NCBI GenBank assembly: GCA_009844405.1
Contig: VYBO01000004.1
Location: 1 to 45,418 of the forward strand
DNA length: 45,418 nucleotides
Reading direction: 5' to 3'
From: Acidimicrobiaceae bacterium
GTDB taxonomy: Bacteria > Actinomycetota > Acidimicrobiia > Acidimicrobiales > Aldehydirespiratoraceae
Below are positions 9,677 to 17,334 of the stretch, in pieces (position 1 is the first letter of the stretch; every line of letters starts with the position of its first letter). Below the pieces are notes generated by a model. That model made no database searches. It was not told the DNA's origin and saw only the letters and a program-made list of their open reading frames with translations. The position numbers and the translations under genes are program-made.

Positions 9677-9932
9677 CGCTGATGCCTGTCCGCTCTAGAG
9701 CAAGATGCCCCGTCACCAACACTCTCAGTCCCCGATACGCTCCCCCTTGGCCTATTGGATCTGATGTGTGTGCCAGCCTGTTCGTCACATCGAGAGACAA
9801 TCGGCCATCACCCTGCTTCAGGAGAGCATCATCCGGTACAGCCGCCTTCCGGCGAAACCCGGTCGTCTCCTCTAACTCGGGTACATCCCATTCACCAGAC
9901 ACGCCTAAGAGTGCGACCCGTTCAGGCCTCAT
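9669..9932 (-). CDS. Unknown 87-aa protein embedded in the hsd operon
   Basis: I do not recognise a family. The ATG at 9932 lies inside the end of the ATPase gene (11-base overlap) and has GGAG seven bases upstream; a longer start at 9947 is less likely. The stop overlaps the hsdR start by 8 bases. Overlap on both sides and normal-looking codons argue that it is a real coupled gene. The protein is soluble, with strand-like stretches '[11 protein letters not shown]', '[12 protein letters not shown]' and '[17 protein letters not shown]', and no Cys or membrane segment. It could assist the ATPase or the R subunit, but nothing in the sequence proves a role. Confidence 0.6.
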   Translation of the reverse strand: MRPERVALLGVSGEWDVPELEETTGFRRKAAVPDDALLKQGDGRLSLDVTNRLAHTSDPIGQGGAYRGLRVLVTGHLALERTGISDG

Positions 9933-11565
9933 CCGGTGGCTCCGCATCCAGATAATCGGCTAGCGGTTTGATATACTCCTTGAGTTGACGCGCGAGATTC
10001 GCGTCGTCGCCAATTCTAGCGACGACCATACGTTCAAAATTGGCCTTGCTTCCGCATTCAAGAGCCTGCGCAATTCTGTCATGAACACTGCTCTCCTTGA
10101 GCGGATATCGGGCAACCAGACTGTCCAAGTCTTCAGAATCTACGAATCCTCTGAACCGCACCAACTCATCAGCATACGGAGATTCCATTGTTGAAGGCAT
10201 CTGTAGGTACTGTCCGAATCGAATGATCTCCCGCCAATCTGGTGCAAGTTTCATGATCTGATCGGCCAATCGTCTCTCGCTCCTCCTTGCGGCCATTCTC
10301 TCGGCGAGGTCCGCATCATCGTGAATAGCCCTGAAGGCGTTCCGCGTCGCTGCCGCTATCAGTTCATCTGACACTCGACCCAATGAACCTGCCTGCCTGT
10401 GAGCCACCGAGTGGATGGCATCCGAGCAGTAGTAGAGCGACTCTACTGAATGCACATCCAAAGCGAATACGCCTTCCTGAGCTAACTCGCTCACCTCGGC
10501 CTCCGTACGATCGTCTCTGTCGATCAGTCCAATCGCGTCAACGTGGTGATACTCGTAGGAGCTACGCAAGCCCTTAACAGCTCTGATGACCTCTTCATAG
10601 CTCCCTCTAGGGATGACAGACAGCTCAGAAAATAAGGTACCATACAAGGGTAGGTCCAGACTATTCGCCGTACCCTCCACAAACAGGATCCGTGGCCTCG
10701 ACCCTAAGATGTTCTGCTTAAGGTCTTCGGGCAAGTTTACTCCGGACTTCAGGAGCTGGGTATCCCATGCCACTGCCGTATCGCCGCTCCATCTACAGGA
10801 CCGAAGTACCGCGATATGCGCCGTTGAGTTCGCCATAGGCAACGCGATCTCATGCGTCGAGATCACGAAGGCGCAGTCTTGACGCTGCGCAAACAACGCG
10901 GAAAGGAATGGCTCGATGATGGACCGATGCAGATGACGCTCTGGCTCATCGATCAATAGTAGTGTTCCGGACTGAACAACAAGGACGTTAGCTGCCATAA
11001 TTGCAGCTGCTCGCTCTCCGTCGGACATCTTGGCAATGCTGTAACTCTGACCACCACTTGTGTGCTGAGCTAGAATCTCTTCATCATTAACATTAGTGAG
11101 TGCAACTCTAAGCGTTGCCAAGTTGAGGAGTTCATTTAGCTGTCTGAACGGAGACGATGATTTAGAGGCGACTTCAGTCGCCTTAGCCGGATTCTTGTCG
11201 TCTATGTGTTGACCTATAATTCTATAACGCGCATTATCTTTGGCGACGATATCGAACAAGACAGCCGATTGCCTCTGCTCCGCGCTGTGCTCCATCCATC
11301 GTGCATTAGCGTCTTTGTCCCAACTCTTGCTGTTTCGTTCAAACTGCCTACGGCTGCGCGCGGTGAACTCGAGATTGCCAGAGCTAAGCCAAGTCTGTCT
11401 GTGGGCGGAAATTCTCTTGACACTAGAACCACCAAGAGAAGAGACCCAGTGCTGAAGTAAAGCTGACTTGCCGGTGCCGTTAGCGCCGACCAGGTATAGC
11501 TGTTCGCCCATTGCGAGTGGAATGCGCAATGGATTACCCGAGAGCCGAGGTATCTTTAATTCCAT
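9922..11565 (-). CDS. AAA/ABC-type ATPase fused to DUF4435 (TOPRIM-like); single-gene PARIS-like protein
   Basis: The 547-aa protein has two parts. Residues 1-285 form an ABC-like AAA ATPase: Walker A 'GANGTGKS' (27-34), signature 'MSDGERA' (180-186), Walker B 'LLLIDEPE' (202-209) and a switch His in 'ISTHE' (236-239). Residues 290-547 look like DUF4435, a TOPRIM-related domain, with the acidic residue in 'ILFVEG' (Glu297) and the DxD in 'IGLIDRDD' (Asp349, Asp351). In the PARIS anti-phage system, AriA (ATPase) and AriB (DUF4435) sense phage anti-restriction proteins, and fused forms are known. It overlaps hsdS by 10 bases. An OLD-like nuclease is the main alternative. The gene is AT-rich compared with its neighbours. 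Confidence 0.8.
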   Translation of the reverse strand: MELKIPRLSGNPLRIPLAMGEQLYLVGANGTGKSALLQHWVSSLGGSSVKRISAHRQTWLSSGNLEFTARSRRQFERNSKSWDKDANARWMEHSAEQRQSAVLFDIVAKDNARYRIIGQHIDDKNPAKATEVASKSSSPFRQLNELLNLATLRVALTNVNDEEILAQHTSGGQSYSIAKMSDGERAAAIMAANVLVVQSGTLLLIDEPERHLHRSIIEPFLSALFAQRQDCAFVISTHEIALPMANSTAHIAVLRSCRWSGDTAVAWDTQLLKSGVNLPEDLKQNILGSRPRILFVEGTANSLDLPLYGTLFSELSVIPRGSYEEVIRAVKGLRSSYEYHHVDAIGLIDRDDRTEAEVSELAQEGVFALDVHSVESLYYCSDAIHSVAHRQAGSLGRVSDELIAAATRNAFRAIHDDADLAERMAARRSERRLADQIMKLAPDWREIIRFGQYLQMPSTMESPYADELVRFRGFVDSEDLDSLVARYPLKESSVHDRIAQALECGSKANFERMVVARIGDDANLARQLKEYIKPLADYLDAEPPDEA

Positions 11566-12806
11566 GACGGCTTCCTTTGGATTCTAATGGATCCCAACTC
11601 CTCTATCTGCATCTTTCCGATCATTAGCTGGTGGAGAAGTGTCTTGAACGCATCGACCAGTGCCGCACACTTACGACGATGGATATCGATCTGGTTGTCA
11701 AGGTGACTGAGCATCGCAACAATCTCACGCTGTTCACCAAGCGTTGATGGTAGTGGGAGTAGCAAGCTGTCGATCGCTGCGGTGTTAAGATTATACTTCC
11801 CGTCCGAGGCCGCAATAGCTCTAGCAGACACGATGCTGTTTCCCGCTTCAGAATTGAAGAAGGCAGCGGCGAAGTGCGGAAGAACGCTTTCCTGATTCAC
11901 TCGGGCGCGAATCAGATACGACGCAAACAACGCGTTCGTCGGATATCCGTTGTAGACGGCGCAAGAGCCAAGTCGATCCAGTACGCCGTTTGTCCGAATG
12001 AATATCAAATCACCATCTTCAAGTTGATACTTGATCGCCTCGGAGTCGGCGAGTCTACAGTATTTTAGGTCATCGATGTCGATGTATTGTGATCTGATAT
12101 TCGGGATACGAAGTACCGGCTGGTCAGACACCTCATACGTGCACCGGGCTGACGTACCATACTGAAGCTTCTCGCGGACGGACGCAAGGGGGACGAGCTT
12201 CCAACTGCTTGGCATGGGTCCGATCTCGGTTTCCTCTTGCGGTTCGCCCCGCAGCCCGCGGGTGAACATAGCCCGCATGGAAGCGAGCTTTAGGGCCTGA
12301 CTCTCGCTAACCAGCGTCTCCGACTTGCCGATTGCCTCTTGTACCAACCACAGGAGATCGGCTATCCGCCGCTGCTGGTCGGGCGAGAATGCTGGCACCT
12401 CGAACTCGCGTACGTGCGCCCAGGACGTTCTCGGATGCTGAACGCCAGTCGTCCCGACGACGGCGTGCTCAACGAACCCGGGGGAATGGACAATCGCAGC
12501 CAGAAGCCCCGATTCCACGCCGGGCTTCGCACGAAGTACGAGCAGCTCCGTTGTGCACACGCCCGCGGCGTCGGCGAGCACAGCCTTGTCAAGATACGGG
12601 CGGAGCCTTCCGTACAGCACATCGCCGGGCCGAAATGCTGACGTATTGCTGCGCACCTCCGACGCCCGCGCGCCGCCCGTGCGCACGAGTCGCCCGGGTG
12701 CTAGATGCTCCAAACCCAAGTACAGCGCGTCTGGTCGAGCCCCGGGCCTGACTGGCTCCGTGATCAAGTCGCATATGTCCCCGAGTCGGACCGTTGAGCC
12801 CGTCAT
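11556..12806 (-). CDS. hsdS: Type I restriction-modification specificity subunit S
   Basis: The 416-aa protein has the two-TRD layout of HsdS: TRD1 in about the first 150 residues ('FRPGDVLYGRLRPYLDKAV'), a helical spacer ('EAIGKSETLVSESQALK'), TRD2 at about 195-360 ('LEDGDLIFIRTNG'), and a second helical spacer near the end ('QREIVAMLSHLDNQIDIHRRK'). It sets the recognition sequence of the complex. It starts at 12806 on the last base of the hsdM stop and overlaps the ATPase gene by 10 bases. The first TRD is coded in GC-rich DNA and the second in much AT-richer DNA, so the gene is probably a mosaic. Confidence 0.93.
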   Translation of the reverse strand: MTGSTVRLGDICDLITEPVRPGARPDALYLGLEHLAPGRLVRTGGARASEVRSNTSAFRPGDVLYGRLRPYLDKAVLADAAGVCTTELLVLRAKPGVESGLLAAIVHSPGFVEHAVVGTTGVQHPRTSWAHVREFEVPAFSPDQQRRIADLLWLVQEAIGKSETLVSESQALKLASMRAMFTRGLRGEPQEETEIGPMPSSWKLVPLASVREKLQYGTSARCTYEVSDQPVLRIPNIRSQYIDIDDLKYCRLADSEAIKYQLEDGDLIFIRTNGVLDRLGSCAVYNGYPTNALFASYLIRARVNQESVLPHFAAAFFNSEAGNSIVSARAIAASDGKYNLNTAAIDSLLLPLPSTLGEQREIVAMLSHLDNQIDIHRRKCAALVDAFKTLLHQLMIGKMQIEELGSIRIQRKPSWN

Positions 12807-14656
12807 TACGCCAGTTCCTTAAGCCTTGCGAGTACGGGTTGAAGACTTGCTGAGACTGCTGCCTCTTCAGCCACGATGGACTCGTATCGCCCGATGATCT
12901 CCTGTAGGTCGACTGCGTCGCCGACGGCAGACTGACCGACCCAGCGACTAGGGCTGAGGTTGTAGTCCGCCGCTTGCACCTGCTCGCGGCTGATGACGGC
13001 GACCTCGCCGTCCACGGGCTCGCCACTGAGGAAGGCTGCCGCCAAAGGGCGGATGTCGTCCTCGGGGATGTAGTTCTTCGGGCGTCCCTTGCCCACTCGC
13101 CGGCTCGCGTTAAGGAGGACGATCTTGCCCTTGCGGGCCTCCGGCTTGCGCTTCGACAGCACGACGATGATGCCCGCCGCGTTGGTGTTGTAGAAGAGGT
13201 TGTCCGGCAACAAGACCACGCCGTCAATCAGATCCTGCTCCACGAACCATCTGCGGATGTTGCGCTCCCGGTCCTCGTGCTTGCTGCCCGAGCCGCGGGT
13301 TGCCGCACCGGTGTCGAGCACGACGGCGGCCCGCCCCCGCTCGTTCAGACAGGCCAGGGTGTGCTGGAGCCAGGCCCAATCTCCCTTGCCGGTAGTTGCG
13401 CCACCAGCTGGGCGGAAACGATCGAAGGGATCATTCTTGAAGATGTCCGGGTTGAAGTCTTGGTTCCACATAGGATTGGCGACGACGACGTCGTGCGTGG
13501 CGATGCGTCCCGCCGCGTCCTTGAACTTCGGATTGATCATGGTGTCGCCGCGCTCGATCCGGGCCTCCATGTCGTGGATGATGGCGTTCATGTGGGCAAC
13601 GGCGTAGCTGTCGGCCTGCAACTCCTGCCCGCAGAGCTTGAGGGGCACTCGGCTAGTGGGGTCGGTCTCGCGGGCAACGAGCTGGAGCTTGATTAGCAGC
13701 CCCGCTGAGCCGCAGGCGTAGTCGTGACACGTCTCGCCTGGCCGAGGCCGCAGAATGTGGGCCATCAGGAAGCCGACCTCGGTAGGTGTGAAGAACTCAC
13801 CGGCGCTCTGACCGGAACCCTCGGCGAACTTGCGGAGGAGGTACTCGTAGGCCCGCCCCAGAAAGTCGGGCTGCACGTCGGCAAGACCGAGGCGGTATCG
13901 GGGGTCGGAGAAGGTCTCCACCACGGCGGCGAGGCGCGCCGGGTTGATGTCTCGCTCGCCATTGCGCTCCGACGCGAAGTCCACCATGTCGATGACCCCG
14001 GAGAGCGCGGGGTTGTAGCGCACGACTGCGCGCATAGCCACCGTCAGATGCTCACCGATGTCCTTAGGCCGCGGACTATGACCCCACGTGTCGATGGGCC
14101 ACTCGTAGACTTCTCGCCCGCTGATGACGCTCCAGCGTGCCTCCGGCGGCAGGTAGACACGAATCAACCGAGGGTCATTCTCAGCGATTTCTTGCGCCAA
14201 GTCTCGGTCCCCATACTCCTCGGCCAGCCGGTCGATCTCGTCGTCGAAGACATCGGATAGGCGTTTGAGGAAGAGAAGTGGCAACAAGTAATCCTTGAAC
14301 TTGGCAGCGTCCTTCGCGCCTCGAATGGAGCATGCAGCGTCCCAAAGCATCTGCTCCATGGGCTTGGTGGAGCGAACGGCAGCTTGCTGCCGACGCGATC
14401 GGCGTCGGGTCACACCCGCAGCCGACTCGGCCTCGTCCACGTCCGGCGCGGCGACATCGACGCCCGCCTCGGCGGCCAGCGCAGCGATTGCGGTCTGTGC
14501 CGCCTTCTGGGGCAACGTCGTGCCGCCCTCCCAACGGTTCACGGTGGCGAACGAGACACCAAGCCGCTCCGCGAGTTGCGCCTGCGTGAGATCAAGCCTG
14601 GAGCGGATTGCTCGCAGCGTTGGTGGGATAGCCGCTCGAACTGCTATATTTGCCAT
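12806..14656 (-). CDS. hsdM: Type I R-M DNA adenine methyltransferase with N-terminal XRE helix-turn-helix
   Basis: The 616-aa protein starts with an XRE-type helix-turn-helix (about residues 12-62, '[20 protein letters not shown]'), then an HsdM N-terminal bundle and a class I methyltransferase. 'FFTPTEV' (288-294) and motif I 'DYACGSAG' (312-319) are typical. Motif IV reads Asn394-Pro-Met-Trp397 instead of the usual NPP(F/Y). The ATG at 14656 is chosen because the HTH begins there; the frame runs back to 14872 without recognisable homology. An inverted repeat and tandem 9-bp-spaced repeats surround the start codon. It methylates the host sites and is also needed for restriction. It is the first gene of the hsd operon. 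Confidence 0.93.
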   Translation of the reverse strand: MANIAVRAAIPPTLRAIRSRLDLTQAQLAERLGVSFATVNRWEGGTTLPQKAAQTAIAALAAEAGVDVAAPDVDEAESAAGVTRRRSRRQQAAVRSTKPMEQMLWDAACSIRGAKDAAKFKDYLLPLLFLKRLSDVFDDEIDRLAEEYGDRDLAQEIAENDPRLIRVYLPPEARWSVISGREVYEWPIDTWGHSPRPKDIGEHLTVAMRAVVRYNPALSGVIDMVDFASERNGERDINPARLAAVVETFSDPRYRLGLADVQPDFLGRAYEYLLRKFAEGSGQSAGEFFTPTEVGFLMAHILRPRPGETCHDYACGSAGLLIKLQLVARETDPTSRVPLKLCGQELQADSYAVAHMNAIIHDMEARIERGDTMINPKFKDAAGRIATHDVVVANPMWNQDFNPDIFKNDPFDRFRPAGGATTGKGDWAWLQHTLACLNERGRAAVVLDTGAATRGSGSKHEDRERNIRRWFVEQDLIDGVVLLPDNLFYNTNAAGIIVVLSKRKPEARKGKIVLLNASRRVGKGRPKNYIPEDDIRPLAAAFLSGEPVDGEVAVISREQVQAADYNLSPSRWVGQSAVGDAVDLQEIIGRYESIVAEEAAVSASLQPVLARLKELA

Positions 14657-14670
14657 ATTTGCACTATAGC
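14643..14670 (-). promoter_or_regulatory. Probable leaderless hsdM promoter with overlapping operator-like repeats
   Basis: On the minus strand, TATAGT (14668-14663) lies six bases before the A of the hsdM ATG (14656). That is the spacing at which transcription would start on the start codon, giving a leaderless message. No Shine-Dalgarno sequence is seen. GCTATA (14643-14648) and TATAGC (14665-14670) form an inverted repeat, and ATATTTGC occurs twice, at 14646 and 14655, a 9-base step. These repeats could bind the XRE domain of HsdM itself; this is inference. The rest of 14657-14884 shows no gene. Confidence 0.5.
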
Positions 14671-14884
14671 AGATCGACGTGGCTACCAACCTACGACCAC
14701 CAGACGCCAGTGTTCGGCGGGGTCGGTTCGACCATATTGGCCTGCACATGGCCAGCTCAGGATGTTTTTTGGGATCCTGACGGACGAGTCGAGGTGCTCG
14801 TAGCCATCCCGAGCCGCGCCAACTCCCATCGGCAGGCCCTCCCGCTTCGATACCTAAGCCTCGAGGGCCCACGACTTGACGCTG

Positions 14885-15649
14885 TCAAGCAGCGATGGGC
14901 TGGTACTCGGGTCCTGCGAGTGGCTCGTAACCCTCAGGCCACGGTGCCCTCAGTCGACATAGCAATCGCATGTGTGGCGGCGACGTCTCGGAGTTGACGT
15001 GCTCGGCCGTGACCACTACGGATTCGCTCGACTCGCGGAGCTGGTGAACAGTCTCTAAGAGACAGTCCGGGACCCAGCCGACTCTACGACCCGTGCGTGT
15101 ACTCACCAGGATCGCTCGAGAGTTCACAGGATTGCCTGGTTCGTCTTCAAGCTCTAGCACATCTCCCGGTCGCACTTCGGCAACGGCTTCCGCGGCACCC
15201 TCAAGATGCCGAATGCCACGCACGAAGAACAGAGTCGTGAGCGCACCGTCGCCTGTGCGCTCGGGGTAGGCAAACACCTCGATACGATCCGTCGCCCGCC
15301 ATCCCTCGCTACGGATCAGCACCTCGAAAGGATCCGTCTCCACATCGAGAGCCAACTCACTGACGAAGTCGCTGTAGTCGGGTCGACTCCGGGGCATCAG
15401 ACGGTTGCGGAATACTGGGAAGAGCCATTCGCTCTCATAAACGCGATGCAGATCTGGTAGGCCGGGAAGGCATCTGAAGCCGTCGAACTGCTCAGCTGCT
15501 TTCAAGTAGACGAAGCGATAGTGCTCACCATCATCCGACGCGAAGCGCGTCAAGACCCCCACAGGGCGAATCAAGCCTTCGGGGTTGCGCCAAGTCGCGT
15601 AGAGACGGCGTTCTCCCGCGTCTAGGTGGTGCTCTCCGTGTTGGGGCAT
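14885..15649 (-). CDS. HIRAN-domain protein paired with a HipA-like kinase
   Basis: The 254-aa protein has an N-terminal half reminiscent of the small N-subdomain of HipA ('GVLTRFASDDGEHYRFVYLK', then a Leu/Pro-rich segment). Its C-terminal HIRAN domain reads 'TLFFVRGIRH', 'LELEDEPGNPVNSRAILV' and 'RRVGWVPDCLLE'. HIRAN domains bind DNA ends or stalled-fork DNA. ATG 15649 follows GGTGAG; an in-frame TTG at 15700 would overlap the kinase gene by 17 bases. It comes right after the kinase gene in the same direction. It may be the antitoxin or DNA-sensing partner of the kinase, a guess from the pairing. Confidence 0.7.
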   Translation of the reverse strand: MPQHGEHHLDAGERRLYATWRNPEGLIRPVGVLTRFASDDGEHYRFVYLKAAEQFDGFRCLPGLPDLHRVYESEWLFPVFRNRLMPRSRPDYSDFVSELALDVETDPFEVLIRSEGWRATDRIEVFAYPERTGDGALTTLFFVRGIRHLEGAAEAVAEVRPGDVLELEDEPGNPVNSRAILVSTRTGRRVGWVPDCLLETVHQLRESSESVVVTAEHVNSETSPPHMRLLCRLRAPWPEGYEPLAGPEYQPIAA

Positions 15650-15683
15650 GGTCTCACCGTACGCCGAGGGTGTGACAGTTACA

Positions 15684-16643
15684 CTAGTGGAACTCGCCAA
15701 GCAACCGGCGGCAGTTCTGTCTTATCACTCGCTCAGCGAACTGACGCGCTGGTAACGACATTCGGGCCTCTGGGATCATCCACACGGGCTCGACGAGGCG
15801 ATCCACATCGTTGCAGCGGTTCATCCAGTGGTCACGGACGGCTCGATCGGTCAACTCCAATGCGCTCAGCGCGGCGGACACCGGATGCGGTCGTCCTTCG
15901 AACGGCGACTTGGCCCGGTCAGCCCATGCCTCAGGCGTGTAGCCGCCGTCACGCGTGCACAAGCGACGCTCCCGTTCCGCATCTTCGAGTTGGAAGCCAA
16001 GGCACGAGGCGTGGTCGAAGGTGGCTGCGAGACGGCGGTTCCCGGCTCGGTCGATAACGGCCCAGTTCTCCTCGTGCCGATCCGAGTTGCCGACGACTGC
16101 ATCCAACAGGAGATAACCGACAAATGCCTCCCATGCCGTGTGGCAGTCTTCGATGCCATCGGGAACGGCAACGCCATCAAGCGCCTGCTGAACCGCCCAG
16201 ATGGAATACCCGACGCGTTCGCGACCAACTTTCTGAATGGAGACAAGTTGGTTGCCGTGAATCAACTCCTCCGTACTTTGCAACTCGCCAGCGGCGGGCG
16301 TAGCCAGCACTTCCTTGCTGATCACACCATAGGCCGGCACGTCTCGGGTGTTCTCTACCGCAAGCTCGGTTCGAGCCGCAGGAACGCCCAGTTGCATGGC
16401 CACGCCGATAGCGATGCGCTCCGACCAGTCGTCCCCTTTTCGATATCGCGTCCCGTCGTGACGCTGGTTGTCGGTCGTGTACTTCATGAGCCAGCGATCA
16501 CCCTTCGGATCGCCGAGCCATTGCTTCGGCTTCGTTCCGAGCGGCTCCCGACTGTCAACCGGCCAAGCCGTGACGTCGACCTGGACGTAGCGCCCACCCT
16601 TAAGGGCAGTTGGCGATGTCTCGGATCCTGTCATCGAGTCCAT
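15684..16643 (-). CDS. HipA-like Ser/Thr kinase without the HipA N-subdomain (HipT-like)
   Basis: This 319-aa protein of the HipA/phosphatidylinositol-kinase-like fold has the catalytic loop 'VVGNSDRHEEN' (about 183-193) and the metal-binding 'TFDHASCLG' (208-216). It lacks the N-terminal subdomain found in E. coli HipA, as in HipT of HipBST systems; the adjacent HIRAN gene may supply that part. HipA-like kinases phosphorylate translation factors or tRNA synthetases and arrest growth. A stop codon directly precedes ATG 16643, so the gene cannot start further upstream; ATG 16634 is the alternative. It is the first gene of the island in transcription order. The target is unknown. Confidence 0.8.
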   Translation of the reverse strand: MDSMTGSETSPTALKGGRYVQVDVTAWPVDSREPLGTKPKQWLGDPKGDRWLMKYTTDNQRHDGTRYRKGDDWSERIAIGVAMQLGVPAARTELAVENTRDVPAYGVISKEVLATPAAGELQSTEELIHGNQLVSIQKVGRERVGYSIWAVQQALDGVAVPDGIEDCHTAWEAFVGYLLLDAVVGNSDRHEENWAVIDRAGNRRLAATFDHASCLGFQLEDAERERRLCTRDGGYTPEAWADRAKSPFEGRPHPVSAALSALELTDRAVRDHWMNRCNDVDRLVEPVWMIPEARMSLPARQFAERVIRQNCRRLLGEFH

Positions 16644-16810
16644 TCAAGCGCAGCGAAACGACAACCCGAGGAATGCCACCGTTGTCTACATCTTGGATCC
16701 TTGAGCGGCATTCTCTGCATTCTTGCGACTTGGTGGGTGGGCAACAGCCAGCCAGGTCACGGCTGCCAGAATTGGTCCATGCTTGCGGGATGCGAGTCCG
16801 ACCTGGCCAG

Positions 16811-16830
16811 GCTCAGTGGCGCTTGACGCC
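16811..16830. repeat. Right 20-bp direct repeat of the defence island (att-like)
   Basis: This is the second perfect copy of GCTCAGTGGCGCTTGACGCC (first copy at 6658-6677). Here it carries the stop codon and last codons of the flavin reductase gene on the minus strand. The 167 bases between the kinase start and this site contain no gene I can support. Confidence 0.85.
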
Positions 16831-17310
16831 TCCGTACTTCATGCGGGTGTCGCTCATCGAGGCGGAGCGGGCCTCGTCGACGTGGATATCGCCGTCCACC
16901 AGCTCGCCCACGAACAGGGTGTGGGTTCCGAGGTCGATGGCGTGGCGCACCTCGCAGTCCATCCAGGCGATGGCCTCGGTAAAAACCGGCGCGCCGGTGG
17001 TCGCCTCCTTCACGGCCCGCCCGTTGAGGGTTCCGTCGGCGTAGGTGGCGGGCTTGGAGAACTTGACGAACACCCGGGTGTCCTCGGCGTTCCACAGGTT
17101 CACGGTGAACGAGCCTCCCTCGGAGATGAGACGGTGCGTCACTGCCGTATTGTCCACGCCGACACCTATGAGCACGGGCTCCATCGACAACTGCGTGATC
17201 CAGCTTGCGGTCATACCGTTGCGTTCGGACCCTGAGCGCGACCCGATCAGCGCCAGAGCGTTGGGGATCTTCCAGGTGAGCCGGTTCACGAGCTGGTCGT
17301 CGAGTGCCAT
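16813..17310 (-). CDS. Flavin reductase (HpaC-like, FMN-binding split barrel)
   Basis: The 165-aa protein has the length and fold signature of flavin reductase-like enzymes: 'NALALIGSRSGSERNGMTASWITQLSMEP' in outline near the N-terminus, then 'FTVNLWN' and 'LFVGELVDGDIHV'. These NAD(P)H:flavin oxidoreductases feed reduced flavin to two-component monooxygenases. Without the island it would end, tail to tail with a 14-base overlap, against the MFS gene next to the HpaB-like monooxygenase, so it is the natural reductase partner of that enzyme. Its stop codon lies in the right island repeat. Only 24 bases separate its start from the divergent EamA gene. Confidence 0.88.
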   Translation of the reverse strand: MALDDQLVNRLTWKIPNALALIGSRSGSERNGMTASWITQLSMEPVLIGVGVDNTAVTHRLISEGGSFTVNLWNAEDTRVFVKFSKPATYADGTLNGRAVKEATTGAPVFTEAIAWMDCEVRHAIDLGTHTLFVGELVDGDIHVDEARSASMSDTRMKYGGVKRH

Positions 17311-17334
17311 GGCGACACCCTACCGGGGGTCCTG

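Larger units (their letters stand above)
6658..16830. mobile_element. Defence island: type I R-M, PARIS-like ATPase-nuclease, HipA-like/HIRAN pair
   Basis: The segment is delimited by perfect 20-bp direct repeats. All seven genes read leftwards: kinase, HIRAN protein, HsdM, HsdS, ATPase-DUF4435, an 87-aa protein and HsdR. Base composition changes inside it; 9,960-12,200 is clearly AT-richer than the flanks. Both flanking genes, MFS and flavin reductase, are complete because each repeat copy supplies the shared 3' end. No integrase, transposase or tRNA is present, so it is either non-autonomous or has lost its recombinase. Confidence 0.75.

Noticed and set aside
14757..14780. Inverted repeat TCAGGAT ... 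ATCCTGA with a T-rich loop as a terminator
   Set aside because: The T run is in the loop, not after the stem, so it does not fit an intrinsic terminator in either direction.
14657..14872. Longer HsdM start at 14872
   Set aside because: The extra 72 residues have shadow-like composition, and the -10 box and XRE domain point to ATG 14656.
16644..16810. Possible integrase or small gene between the kinase start and the right island repeat
   Set aside because: Only 167 bases are present. The plus-strand frame crossing it is a shadow of the flavin reductase gene and has no recombinase residues.
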